Shown one piece after another: positions 7,746-17,146 of a stretch of DNA of 46,671 bases (within the stretch, counting starts at the first letter, position 1; each line of letters begins with the position of its first letter). This DNA comes from Micromonospora sicca (GTDB lineage Bacteria; Actinomycetota; Actinomycetes; Mycobacteriales; Micromonosporaceae), in the NCBI RefSeq assembly GCF_003172935.1, contig NZ_QGKS01000455.1, positions 1 to 46,671 on the forward strand. Direction: 5' to 3'. A program made the position numbers and the translations under genes. The notes beneath the pieces were generated by a model. That model did not search any database and had not been told where the DNA came from. It saw nothing but the letters and a program-made list of their open reading frames with translations.

Positions 7746-8348
7746 GTGACCGACCTGCTCGCCGCCGCGTCGGCCGCCGCCCTCGTGTTCGCCGCGACCA
7801 ACGTCGACGACATCGTCGTGCTCACGGTGCTCTTCGTGGCCGCCCGCGGCGCCGGCCGACCCCGGCCCTGGCACATCGTCGCCGGCCAGTATCTGGGCAT
7901 CGGCGCGCTGGTCGGCGCGGCGGTCGTGGTCGCGGCCGGGCTGCTCGTCGTACCCGACCCGTGGACCGGGCTGCTCGGCCTGCTGCCGATCGGCCTCGGG
8001 GTCCGCGCGCTGCTCGCCCGCGCCGCCGACGACGGGCCGCCGGCCGTGGTCGGCAGCCTGCTCGGGGTCGCCGGGGTGACCATCGCCAACGGCGCCGACA
8101 ACATCGCGGTCTACGTGCCGGTGTTCCGCTCGCTGGACCCGGCGACCGGGCTGGTGTGGCTGCTGGTCTTCGCCGTCCTGGTCGCCGTCTGGTGCGCGGC
8201 CGCCGCCCTGCTGGGCGGCCATCCCCGGGTGGTCCGGCTGGTGGGCCGCGCCGGCCACTGGCTGGTCCCCGCGGTCTTCATCGCGATCGGCGCGGCGATC
8301 CTGGTCGCCTCCGGCGTCCTCCCCCGCCTCGCCGACCTCGCCACCTGA
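7746..8348 (+). CDS. Cadmium-resistance (CadD) family transporter
   Basis: A 200-residue protein with about six hydrophobic helices, starting at GTG 7746. The N-terminal FAATNVDDIVVLTVLF and central TIANGADNIAVYVPVF motifs match the paired (N)xDD and (G)DN-x-YxP motifs of CadD-type proteins, which are thought to export cations such as Cd2+. An upstream frame extension to 7665 has no family-like sequence. It is convergent with the ABC-F gene, with an inverted repeat between them. Metal specificity cannot be inferred. Confidence 0.85.
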   Translation: MTDLLAAASAAALVFAATNVDDIVVLTVLFVAARGAGRPRPWHIVAGQYLGIGALVGAAVVVAAGLLVVPDPWTGLLGLLPIGLGVRALLARAADDGPPAVVGSLLGVAGVTIANGADNIAVYVPVFRSLDPATGLVWLLVFAVLVAVWCAAAALLGGHPRVVRLVGRAGHWLVPAVFIAIGAAILVASGVLPRLADLAT

Positions 8349-8356
8349 CCCCCAGG

Positions 8357-8420
8357 GTTGATCATGAAGGTGTTGTCGTGACCCCAAGCCGTGTCGGATG
8401 ACAACAACGTCATGATCGAC
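8357..8420. terminator. Large inverted repeat between convergent genes, terminator or dispersed REP-like element
   Basis: Two 21-base arms (8357-8377 and 8400-8420) pair at 18 positions around a 22-base loop. Each contains TGATCATGA and TGTTGTC. It sits exactly between the convergent CadD-like and ABC-F genes and could end transcription from both sides. Its AT-richer composition and length differ from ordinary GC hairpins in this window, which suggests a member of a repeat family. Confidence 0.65.
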
Positions 8421-8446
8421 GCACCGGGAACGGGGGGTGGGGTGGG

Positions 8447-10051
<1,605 letters not shown>

Positions 10052-10297
10052 CTCGGGGTACTCGCTCTCGGGGTTCCGGAAGGGCTGACTCAGGGCACGC
10101 GAAAGCGCCGGCGGGTTCGATTTCCCGTCGGCGCGGGGCCGTTCAGCCTTCGCAGCGCAGCACCCGCCAAGTGTACCGGGCCGCCCGCGACACCCCGTCC
10201 GGATTACCGGGCAAGATCATCGGGTACCGAAATGCCGTCCGGACCCGGTCCGGTACCGCAACCACCACAAACGGATCAATCGGTGATCGGGGTCAAC

Positions 10298-11212
10298 ATG
10301 GAGCTGAACGAGAACGCGCGGATCGACACCAGCCAGGTGGACGACCGGCGGGGGTCCGGCGGAGGCGGCGGGATGGGCATTCCGATCCCGATCGGCGGCG
10401 GGCGCGGGGGCATCGTCGGCCTCATCATCGCCGTCCTCGTCGCGCTGGTCGGTGGCGGCTTCGGGCTGAACGCGATGAACGACGGCGGCGGGTCGCAGCA
10501 GGGCGACAACACCTCGCTGCAGCAGAAGTGCTCGGCGCAGGACGCGCTGGAGCAGCTCGACTGCCGCAACACCCTGTACGTCAACTCGATCCAGGCGTAC
10601 TGGACCAAGGCCCTGCCGGAGGTCTTCGGCGAGCAGTACCAGGCGTCCAAGACCGTCTTCTTCAGCCAGGGCGTCAACACCGGCTGCGGGCAGGCCGACT
10701 CGGGCGTCGGTCCGTTCTACTGCCCGGCCGACGACCTCGTCTACATCGATCTCACCTTCTATAAGCTCCTCGCCGACCAACTCGGCGCCGAAGGCGAGTT
10801 CGCCCAGCCGTACGTGCTGGCCCACGAGTACGGTCACCACGTCCAGGACCTGCTCGGCACCGAGGCGCAGATGCGCCGCCAGCAGCAGCGCGACCCGAAC
10901 AACGCGAACGCGCTGTCGGTGAAGCTGGAGCTCCAGGCCGACTGCTATGCCGGCGCCTGGGCCAAGAACGCCACCGGCACCTCCGACGCGCAGGGGCAGA
11001 AGATCTTCAAGAGCGTCACCGAGCAGGACATCCAGCAGGCGGTCGACACCGCCGAGAAGATCGGCGACGACGCGATCCAGCAGCGCTCGGGCCGGCCGGT
11101 GAACCCGGACGAGTTCACCCACGGCACCTCCGAGCAGCGCCAGCAGTGGTTCACCAAGGGCTACTCCACCGGCGACCCGAAGGCCTGCGACACCTTCGGC
11201 GGCAGCCTCTGA
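10298..11212 (+). CDS. Membrane-anchored neutral zinc metallopeptidase (YpfJ-like)
   Basis: 304 residues starting at ATG 10298; an in-frame GTG at 10283 is an alternative. A Gly-rich cytoplasmic stretch (19-37) precedes one transmembrane helix at about 37-58. The zinc site is HEYGH (176-180) with a downstream ELQADC that supplies the third ligand. Cysteines at about 78, 89, 130 and 142 would lie outside the membrane and may form disulfides. The family is annotated as putative neutral zinc metallopeptidase; natural substrates are unknown. It is divergent from the ABC-F gene, with about 245 bp of non-coding DNA between them. Confidence 0.9.
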   Translation: MELNENARIDTSQVDDRRGSGGGGGMGIPIPIGGGRGGIVGLIIAVLVALVGGGFGLNAMNDGGGSQQGDNTSLQQKCSAQDALEQLDCRNTLYVNSIQAYWTKALPEVFGEQYQASKTVFFSQGVNTGCGQADSGVGPFYCPADDLVYIDLTFYKLLADQLGAEGEFAQPYVLAHEYGHHVQDLLGTEAQMRRQQQRDPNNANALSVKLELQADCYAGAWAKNATGTSDAQGQKIFKSVTEQDIQQAVDTAEKIGDDAIQQRSGRPVNPDEFTHGTSEQRQQWFTKGYSTGDPKACDTFGGSL

Positions 11213-11231
11213 CGCCGACCGCACCGCACCA

Positions 11232-11271
11232 GGACCTCGGCGCCGTGGCGGGCGACCCAGCGCCGGGGTCC
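11232..11271. terminator. Hairpin between convergent metallopeptidase and SnoaL-like genes
   Basis: Arms 11232-11243 and 11260-11271 pair over 12 positions (one G-T wobble) around a 16-base loop. It lies 20 bp after the metallopeptidase stop and before the stop of the opposing gene, as expected for a bidirectional terminator. No U-tract follows. Confidence 0.55.
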
Positions 11272-11351
11272 CTCCGTGGTGGCATCACGATCGCCGTGCG
11301 GGCACCACATGCATGACGTCCGGGCAGGACTTGGTCATCGAGGGCTTGTGG

Positions 11352-11717
11352 TCATCCGAGCCGGGATACCTGGTAGTGGCTGATGAACCAGGCCTCGCCG
11401 ATCCGGCGCACGATCACGCCGAGGTGGACGGTCAGGACCGGCCGGTCGGTGAAGGCGAAATCCACACTCAGGTAGCCGAGGACAAGGTCGTCGACCAGGC
11501 GCCGGGTCTCGCGGATGTCGTACGCGGCGGTCAGGCCGATCGGCTGGGCGGCGTAATACCCGGCGACGCCGTCGCGGCCGACGGTGTACGGGTGCAGGCC
11601 TTGGAAGATCGCGTCGTCGGTGAAGTACGACGCGACGCGATCGGGGTCGTGGGCGTTGACGGCGGACCTCCACTGGTCGAGGACGGTACGCAGAATCTGC
11701 GCCTCGGTGCTGGTCAT
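11352..11717 (-). CDS. SnoaL-like/SgcJ-type small alpha+beta barrel protein
   Basis: 121 residues from ATG 11717, with a GGGAG ribosome site eight bases upstream. The pattern fits the NTF2/SnoaL fold: an N-terminal helix LRTVLDQWRSAVNAHDPDRVASYF, TDDAIFQGLHPYTVGRDGVAGYY, then strand-rich VLTVHLGVIVRRIGEAWFISHYQVS. Such proteins are small cyclases, isomerases or ligand binders; no function can be assigned. It follows the muconolactone-isomerase-like gene on the same strand after 134 bp. Confidence 0.8.
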   Translation of the reverse strand: MTSTEAQILRTVLDQWRSAVNAHDPDRVASYFTDDAIFQGLHPYTVGRDGVAGYYAAQPIGLTAAYDIRETRRLVDDLVLGYLSVDFAFTDRPVLTVHLGVIVRRIGEAWFISHYQVSRLG

Positions 11718-11851
11718 GGTGGTCTCCCGTGCTGTTGGGCGGATGGGCGGATGAGAGCGGGCGGCAGGGCGGGTAAGGGTGACGCGCCATGTCGGCACGC
11801 TCGGTCTCGACACCGGCATGGCATGGATCCCGTCGGGCGACCCGGTCCGGT

Positions 11852-12151
11852 TTACCGGGCCGGCTGACCCGGGTCGTTCGGATGCGGTGACAACGGCGTG
11901 ACGGAGTCGTGCCGCCACGCGCGCAGCGGCATCGACGCGAGGACCATTTCCAGCTGATCCGCATCGTCCGCGCGGAAAAGTCCCCACGTACGCCACTCGC
12001 CCGGCGCCAGCGGCGGCCGCCACAGCCGCAGAAGACTGCCCTGCGCCGCCAGCTCGGCCGACCGCGCCGCCTCGCGCTTGCGCATCTCGGCGACCTCATC
12101 GTCTGACGTGCCGTTCGGCACCGTGGTGACCATGTCAACAAGAAACTCCAC
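11852..12151 (-). CDS. Muconolactone Delta-isomerase-like protein
   Basis: 99 residues beginning GTG GAG TTT (MEFLVDMVTTVP), the characteristic N-terminus of the muconolactone isomerase family, followed by a helix rich in Glu/Arg/Ala and RLWRPPLAPGEWRTWGLF. True CatC works in the beta-ketoadipate pathway. No other catechol genes are nearby, so this stand-alone copy may do something else. A 25-bp inverted repeat lies 23 bp upstream of the start and suggests a dedicated regulator. Confidence 0.85.
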   Translation of the reverse strand: MEFLVDMVTTVPNGTSDDEVAEMRKREAARSAELAAQGSLLRLWRPPLAPGEWRTWGLFRADDADQLEMVLASMPLRAWRHDSVTPLSPHPNDPGQPAR

Positions 12152-12173
12152 TGCTCATACTCCCTTCGCCGGG

Positions 12174-12198
12174 CGCACAACACCGCATATTTTGTGCG
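12174..12198. promoter_or_regulatory. Inverted-repeat operator upstream of the muconolactone isomerase-like gene
   Basis: CGCACAA (12174-12180) and TTGTGCG (12192-12198) are perfect 7-base arms separated by 11 bases containing CATATT. Size and symmetry fit a dimeric HTH repressor site, and the AT-rich centre lies where the -10 region of the minus-strand gene would be expected. No regulator gene is adjacent. Confidence 0.55.
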
Positions 12199-12282
12199 GA
12201 AACTGCTCTTATGGGACGCGACTGCCGCCCCTGGTTCCTCGGCGGGTGCGGCCACCGCGGGTACCGCCGCCAACCGCTGAGG

Positions 12283-12945
12283 TCAGCCGGCGCGGTCGGG
12301 TGCCGGGTCGCGGACCAGGATCCGCACCGCACGGGCGGCGGCGATCGCGCCGACCAGCACCGCGTGCCGGGGTTCCGGCACGTCGAGGAGCCGCTCGGCG
12401 CGCAGCGCGGCCAGCGGCGCGAGCCGCCGCTCGGCCAGGACGATGTCCACCGCGCGACGGTCCCCGCCGCAGACCAGGGCGCTCAGGATCGCCGCCTCCG
12501 GCAGCAGCAGGCGGACGGCCAGCTCCACCGCGTCGGCCAGGGCCGCCTTCGCCTGGTTGTCCCGGCGTCGGGCGAAGCGCTGCTGGGACCAGCCGCCCGC
12601 GGCGGTCCGCCCCTGCACGTACCGGGTGTCCACCTTGGAGACCACCAGCTCCTCTCCCACGGCGACGCCGACCGCCGCCGCGCCCTTGCGGGCCAGCAGC
12701 AGGCCGAGCCGACGCGGCGCGGCGGCCGCGGCCACGAAGCCGGGTACGTCGGCGGCGGCCGGAGCCCCGGGCGGGGTGTGCAGCTCGGCCGTCGCGCCGT
12801 CCGGGGCGGCCAGCAGCAGGCCGTACGCCTCGACGGTGGTGGTGGGCGGGCCGTGCCGGTCGGCGAAGCCCTCGACCCAGCGGGCGACGCGGGCCGGGTC
12901 GACCTCGACCCACCGGCCGCCCCCGGCTGCGGGTCGGCTGGTCAC
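12283..12945 (-). CDS. acVLRF1-type peptidyl-tRNA hydrolase (Vms1-like release factor)
   Basis: 220 residues starting GTG. The centre, KVDTRYVQGRTAAGGWSQQRFARRRDNQAK, has the GG-x-SQ loop followed by an Arg-rich helix seen in actinobacterial VLRF1 proteins. These are relatives of eukaryotic Vms1/ANKZF1 that are thought to cut peptidyl-tRNA on stalled 50S subunits. The flanking ADVPGFVAAAAAPRRLGLLLARKGAAAVGVAVGEELVVSK and LVCGGDRRAVDIVL fit the eRF1-like fold. Catalytic assignment to the Gln in GGWSQ is by analogy. The gene stands alone between opposite or unrelated genes. Confidence 0.85.
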   Translation of the reverse strand: MTSRPAAGGGRWVEVDPARVARWVEGFADRHGPPTTTVEAYGLLLAAPDGATAELHTPPGAPAAADVPGFVAAAAAPRRLGLLLARKGAAAVGVAVGEELVVSKVDTRYVQGRTAAGGWSQQRFARRRDNQAKAALADAVELAVRLLLPEAAILSALVCGGDRRAVDIVLAERRLAPLAALRAERLLDVPEPRHAVLVGAIAAARAVRILVRDPAPDRAG

Positions 12946-12978
12946 CGCCCGAACCTACGGCACGGCCGGCCACGTCCG

Positions 12979-13171
12979 CGCTCCCGGCCCCCGGTCAGCC
13001 GCCCAGCAGATACTCGCTCCCGGCCCCGGATCGGCCGGGCAGTAGATCCGCGCTCCCGGCCCCCGGTCAGCCACGCAGCAGATACTCGCTCCCGGCCGGT
13101 CAGCCGCGCAGCAGATACTCGCTCCCGGCCCCGGATCGGCCGGGCAGCAGATCCGCGCGCCCGGCCCCCGG
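12979..13171. repeat. 36-bp tandem repeat, five full units plus a partial
   Basis: Units start at 12979, 13015, 13051, 13087, 13120 and 13156; all full units are 36 bp except the fourth (33 bp, three C removed). Each begins CGCTCCCGGCC. Two subtypes alternate as A-B-A-A-B-A. A units carry GGTCAGCC and end CAGATACT. B units carry GGATCGGCCGGG, end AGATCCG and contain a 7-bp stem CCCGGCC/GGCCGGG (13019-13039 and 13124-13144). The last, partial A unit runs into the stop and final codons of the LysE gene. The array occupies essentially the whole gap between the acVLRF1 and LysE genes. Confidence 0.9.
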
Positions 13172-13807
13172 TCAGGCCGGCAGCAGGGTGGCCACCGCCA
13201 GGGCGGCGATGAGCGCGCTGGAGACCAGCCCGGTGACCAGCCGGCCCCGGGGTCCGGCCAGTGCCCGGCCGACCAGCGTGCCGCCGCCGGCGACGAGCAG
13301 TTGCCAGCTCGCCGAGGCGAGGAACGCGCCCGCCACGAAGAGCGCCGCGGCGGCGGCGTCCGGGTCGGCCGCGTCCCGCCGGCCGAGCACCAGCGCCGCG
13401 AAGTAGAGCACGGTGGCCGGATTGAGCAGGGTCAACCCGAGCACCCCGGCGAAGGCCCGACCCGGCGTGGTGAGCCCGTTGCCGACGCGGGCCGGCGGCG
13501 GCCCGGCGTCCGGCCGGCGGGCACGCCAGGCGGAGCGCAGCCCGTGGGCGGCGAGCCCGAGCAGCACCAGCGCGGCGGCCACCCGCAGCGGGCCGGCGAC
13601 CGGGGCGATGACGCCGGCCAGTCCCGCGCCGCCGATCGTCGCGACGGCAGCATAGAGCCCGTCGGCGGTGGCCACCGCGAGCGCCGCGGCCGCCCCGACC
13701 CGGAACGAGGTACGGGCACTGAGCCCGAGGATGAGGATCGCGATGGCGCCGACCGGGATGGCGACGCCGTAGCCGGCGAGCAGGCCGGCGAGGAGGGCGT
13801 CACCCAT
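13172..13807 (-). CDS. LysE family amino-acid exporter
   Basis: 211 residues with six predicted hydrophobic segments. The family N-terminus GYGVAIPVGAIAILILGLSARTSFRVGAAAALAVATADGLYA and the central GVLGLTLLNPATVLYFAAL match LysE/RhtB exporters, which move basic amino acids or homoserine-like solutes out of the cell. The C-terminal codons (LLPA-stop) coincide with the first partial unit of the adjacent 36-bp tandem repeat. Start is ATG 13807. Substrate unknown. Confidence 0.88.
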   Translation of the reverse strand: MGDALLAGLLAGYGVAIPVGAIAILILGLSARTSFRVGAAAALAVATADGLYAAVATIGGAGLAGVIAPVAGPLRVAAALVLLGLAAHGLRSAWRARRPDAGPPPARVGNGLTTPGRAFAGVLGLTLLNPATVLYFAALVLGRRDAADPDAAAAALFVAGAFLASASWQLLVAGGGTLVGRALAGPRGRLVTGLVSSALIAALAVATLLPA

Positions 13808-14089
13808 GGCGGGCGGGCCCGGACCACCTCCCGGCGTCGGCCTGCTGCTGTCGCCCCGCGTCGACGACGGCGTGGGCGGGGACAGCTGGGCGGATGCGGA
13901 GATCGGTCACCGGGTCATTGTGGCCGCGCCGGAGGGGCGGTGGAAGCGGATTTCGCGCCGACGGCCGGGGCCGCCGCCGGGAACCGAGGCGGGACCCCGG
14001 GGCCCGACAAGATCGTCTGACGTCCTCGGTCTTTCCACCCGGCGGGTCAGGCCCGCGAACCGCAAACGATCATGGCGGGCGGAGGGCAT

Positions 14090-14107
14090 CCGCCTGCCGG
14101 CAGGCGG
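14090..14107. terminator. Perfect 18-bp palindrome downstream of suf operon
   Basis: CCGCCTGCC/GGCAGGCGG is a perfect 9+9 palindrome, ten bases beyond the larger hairpin at 14117-14149 in the direction of suf transcription. It could be a second terminator or a protein-binding site. Confidence 0.5.
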
Positions 14108-14116
14108 GGAAACGCG

Positions 14117-14149
14117 TCGAGCGCGGCGCCCCTGGGGCACCGCGCTCGA
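14117..14149 (-). terminator. Suf operon terminator, 33-base near-perfect palindrome
   Basis: A 10-bp outer stem (14117-14126 with 14140-14149), one C/A mismatch, and a 5-bp inner stem (14128-14132 with 14134-14138) around a single central base. It starts 22 bp after the sufT stop. Downstream on the minus strand there is a short CGTTTCC rather than a full U-tract. Confidence 0.7.
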
Positions 14150-14170
14150 TGACGACCGACCGCAGTCGGG

Positions 14171-14572
14171 TCAGACGTTGAAGCCGAGGGAACGGAGCTG
14201 GTCCCGGCCCTCGTCGGTGATCTTGTCGGGGCCCCACGGCGGCAGCCAGACCCAGTTGATCCGGATGTCGTTGACCAGTCCCCCACCGGGGCCGGTGGTC
14301 AGCGCCTGCCGAGCCTGGTCCTCGATCACGTCGGTGAGCGGGCACGCCGCCGAGGTCAGCGTCATGTCCAGCGTGGCGACGTTGTCGTCGTCGACGTGCA
14401 CGCCGTACACGAGGCCGAGGTCGACCACGTTGATGCCCAGCTCGGGGTCGACGACGTCCTTCATCGCCTCCTCGATGTCGGGGACGGCCGCCTTGCCGCC
14501 GGTCGCCGCCGAAGCCGCGCCGGCCTCCGCCACAGCGCCGGCCGCCGTGCCGGTGGTCTCCTCAGAACTCAT
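14171..14572 (-). CDS. sufT: SufT-type metal-sulfur cluster assembly factor (DUF59)
   Basis: 133 residues; ATG 14572 overlaps the sufU stop (ATGA) with GGAGG upstream. An Ala/Gly-rich leader of about 30 residues precedes the MIP18/DUF59 domain: DIEEAMKDVVDPELGINVVDLGLVYGV, TLTSAACPLTDVIEDQARQAL and a Trp-rich WVWLPPWGPDKIT. The single Cys in TSAACPL is the conserved one. It is the last gene of the suf operon and probably helps deliver Fe-S clusters to target proteins (homologue of M. tuberculosis Rv1466). Confidence 0.92.
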   Translation of the reverse strand: MSSEETTGTAAGAVAEAGAASAATGGKAAVPDIEEAMKDVVDPELGINVVDLGLVYGVHVDDDNVATLDMTLTSAACPLTDVIEDQARQALTTGPGGGLVNDIRINWVWLPPWGPDKITDEGRDQLRSLGFNV

Positions 14573-15045
14573 GCCTTCACCTCCGTAGGGCTCACGCCCA
14601 CGCCGGCGCGTGCCGCGGCGTCCTTGAACGCCATCCACGACAGCAGCGCGCACTTCACCCGGGCCGGGTAGCGCGCGACACCCGCGAACGCCACCCCGTC
14701 TCCGAGCACCTCTTCGTCCGGCGTGACCTGGCCACGCCCGGACATCAACTCGACGAACGCCTCGTGCACCACGCTCGCGTCGTCCGCGGCCCGGCCGCGC
14801 AGCAGCTCGTGCAGCACGCTCGCCGAGGCCTGACTGATCGAGCAGCCCATGCCGTCGTACGAGATGTCGGTGAACACCTTTCCGTCGGTGGTCACCCGCA
14901 CGGTGATCTCGTCACCGCAGGTCGGGTTGACGTGATGCGCCTCGCCGACCCGGGCGTCCGGGTCCACCGCGTCCCGCAGGCCACGGCCGTGCGGGTGCTT
15001 GTAGTGGTCCAGGATGATCTCCTGGTAGAGCTGGTCGAGCTGCAT
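14569..15045 (-). CDS. sufU: SufU Fe-S assembly sulfurtransferase
   Basis: 158 residues. It has the three zinc/sulfur cysteines of SufU, in NPTCGDE, GMGCSIS and VKCALLSW, plus the Asp after the first Cys. It takes persulfide sulfur from SufS and passes it to the SufBCD scaffold. Start and stop each overlap the neighbouring genes by four bases (ATGA), so translation is coupled with sufS and sufT. Confidence 0.95.
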   Translation of the reverse strand: MQLDQLYQEIILDHYKHPHGRGLRDAVDPDARVGEAHHVNPTCGDEITVRVTTDGKVFTDISYDGMGCSISQASASVLHELLRGRAADDASVVHEAFVELMSGRGQVTPDEEVLGDGVAFAGVARYPARVKCALLSWMAFKDAAARAGVGVSPTEVKA

Positions 15046-16349
15046 CAGTCGAACACCTTCCGCACCTGCTCCAGACCGGCCACCAGCGCGTCGATCTCCT
15101 CCGTCGTGGTGTACAGGTAGAACGACGCCCGCGTCATGGCGGGCACGCCGAACCGGCTGCACACCGGCTTCGCGCAGTGGTGCCCCACCCGCACCTGCAC
15201 GCCGAGCGAGTCCAGGACCTGCCCCACGTCGTGCGGGTGGATGTCGCCGAGCGCGAAGGAGATCGTCCCGCCCCGGCCGACCGGCACGTTCGGGCCGAAG
15301 ATCCGCAGCCCGGGCACGGTGGCGAGGGCGTCCAGCGCGTACGCCGTCAGCTCCTTCTCGTGCCACTGGATGGCCCGCATGCCGACGCCGCTGAGGTAGT
15401 CCACCGCCGCGCCGAGCGCGACCGCCTCGGCGATCGGCGGGGTGCCCGCCTCGAACCGGGCCGGCGGCGCGGCGAACGTCGACCGGGCCATGCTGACCGT
15501 CTCGATCATCGAGCCGCCGCCGAACACCGGGGGCATCGCGGCGAGCAGCTCGCCCCGGCCCCACAGCACGCCGACGCCGGTCGGACCACACATCTTGTGG
15601 CCGGTGAAGACGATGAAGTCGGCGTCGTAGTCGACCACGTCCATCGGCATGTGCGGCACCGACTGCGAGCAGTCGAGCAGCAGCAGCGCGCCGACCTCGC
15701 GGACCCGCTGGGTGATCCGGGAGGTGGCGTTGACCGTGCCGAGGATGTTCGAGGTGTGCACCAGCGAGACGATCTTCGTCCGCTCGGTGACGAGGCCGTC
15801 CAGCCCGGACTCGTCCAGCCGGCCCTGCTCGGTGACCGGGAACCAGCGCAGGGTCGCGCCGGTCCGCTCGCAGAGCAGCTGCCACGGGACGATGTTCGAG
15901 TGGTGCTCCATCTCGGAGATCACCACCTCGTCGCCCGGACCCAGCCGGAACCGCGGGTCGGCGTCGGGCCGCAGCGAGGCGTTCGAGAACGCGTACGCCA
16001 CGATGTTGATCGCCTCGGTGGAGTTCTTGGTGAACACCACCTCGTCCACGCTCGGCGCGTTGATGAACGCGGCGACCTTCGCCCGCGCCCCCTCGTACGC
16101 CTCGGTCGCCTCGGTGCCCAGGGTGTGCACCGAGCGCGACACGTTGGCGTTGTGCATCGCGTAGTGCTCGGCGAGCACGTCGAGCACCTGCCGCGGCTTG
16201 TGCGCGGTGTTGGCGCTGTCGAGATAGACCAGCCGGTGGCCGTTGACCTCCCGGTCGAGGATCGGGAAGTCGGCGCGCACCGCGGCCACGTCGAAACGCG
16301 GCACGTCGTCGTACTGCGGCATCCCCTCGGGGATGGCGATCGTGGTCAT
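15045..16349 (-). CDS. sufS: SufS cysteine desulfurase
   Basis: 434 residues, class V aminotransferase fold. The PLP lysine is Lys252 in FTGHKMCGPTGVG. The persulfide cysteine is Cys392 in VGHHCAKPVC, in the long-loop type II context. It converts cysteine to alanine and supplies sulfur for cluster assembly. It starts 23 bp after sufC, its stop overlaps sufU, and the sequence is full length with no anomalies. Confidence 0.96.
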   Translation of the reverse strand: MTTIAIPEGMPQYDDVPRFDVAAVRADFPILDREVNGHRLVYLDSANTAHKPRQVLDVLAEHYAMHNANVSRSVHTLGTEATEAYEGARAKVAAFINAPSVDEVVFTKNSTEAINIVAYAFSNASLRPDADPRFRLGPGDEVVISEMEHHSNIVPWQLLCERTGATLRWFPVTEQGRLDESGLDGLVTERTKIVSLVHTSNILGTVNATSRITQRVREVGALLLLDCSQSVPHMPMDVVDYDADFIVFTGHKMCGPTGVGVLWGRGELLAAMPPVFGGGSMIETVSMARSTFAAPPARFEAGTPPIAEAVALGAAVDYLSGVGMRAIQWHEKELTAYALDALATVPGLRIFGPNVPVGRGGTISFALGDIHPHDVGQVLDSLGVQVRVGHHCAKPVCSRFGVPAMTRASFYLYTTTEEIDALVAGLEQVRKVFD

Positions 16350-16372
16350 CTCAGCAGCCCCTGTTCCGTGTC

Positions 16373-17146
16373 TCAGGCCCGCGCGGCGCCGGCTCCGGCG
16401 ACGTACCGCTCGTAGCCGGATTCCTCGAGCTTGTCGGCCAGCTCCGGGCCGCCCTGCTCGACGATTCGGCCGGCGACGAAGACGTGCACGAAGTCGGGCT
16501 TGATGTAGCGCAGGATCCGGGTGTAGTGGGTGATCAGGAGCAGGCCGGTGTCGCCGGTGTCGCGGACCCGGTTGACGCCCTCGCTGACCACGCGCAGCGC
16601 GTCCACGTCGAGGCCGGAGTCGGTCTCGTCGAGGATCGCCATCTTCGGCTTGAGCAGCTCCAGCTGCACGATCTCGTGCCGCTTCTTCTCGCCGCCGGAG
16701 AAGCCCTCGTTGACGTTGCGCTGGGCGAACGCCGGGTCCATCTGGAGGCGCTCCATGGCGCCGCGCAGCTCGCCGCCCCAGGTGCGCAGCTTCGGGGCCT
16801 CGCCGTCGATGGCGGTCTTGGCGGTACGCAGGAAGTTGGCGACCGAGACGCCGGGGACCTCGACCGGGTACTGCATGGCCAGGAAGAGGCCGGCGCGGGC
16901 CCGCTCGTCGACGGACATGGCCAGCACGTCCTCGCCGTCGAGGGTCACCGAGCCGCCGGTGATCTCGTACTTCGGGTGACCGGCGATCGAGTACGCGAGG
17001 GTGGACTTGCCCGAGCCGTTCGGGCCCATGATCGCGTGGGTCTCACCCGACTTCACGGTCAGGTCGACACCGGCCAGGATCGGCTTGAGCTCACCCTCGG
17101 GCAGCTTGACCGACACCTTCAGGTCGCGGATCTCCAGGGTGCTCAT
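16373..17146 (-). CDS. sufC: SufC ATPase of the SufBCD scaffold
   Basis: 257 residues. Walker A GPNGSGKST is at about 41-49, the signature FSGGEKKRHEI is in the middle, and Walker B is MAILDETDSGLD, where Asp replaces the usual Ala-Thr context as in other SufC proteins. It powers shape changes in the SufB-SufD scaffold. Its ATG overlaps the stop of the Rieske gene (TAATG). Confidence 0.96.
   Translation of the reverse strand: MSTLEIRDLKVSVKLPEGELKPILAGVDLTVKSGETHAIMGPNGSGKSTLAYSIAGHPKYEITGGSVTLDGEDVLAMSVDERARAGLFLAMQYPVEVPGVSVANFLRTAKTAIDGEAPKLRTWGGELRGAMERLQMDPAFAQRNVNEGFSGGEKKRHEIVQLELLKPKMAILDETDSGLDVDALRVVSEGVNRVRDTGDTGLLLITHYTRILRYIKPDFVHVFVAGRIVEQGGPELADKLEESGYERYVAGAGAARA

Larger units (their letters stand above)
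13808..14170. other. Intergenic region between lysE-like gene and suf operon end
   Basis: About 360 bp with no convincing gene. It holds two strong palindromes listed separately near the suf end (14090-14149). The remaining part upstream of the LysE gene is very GC-rich and presumably contains its promoter, which I could not place. Confidence 0.5.

Noticed and set aside
12979..13171. CRISPR array
   Set aside because: Repeats are directly tandem with no unique spacers and no cas genes nearby.
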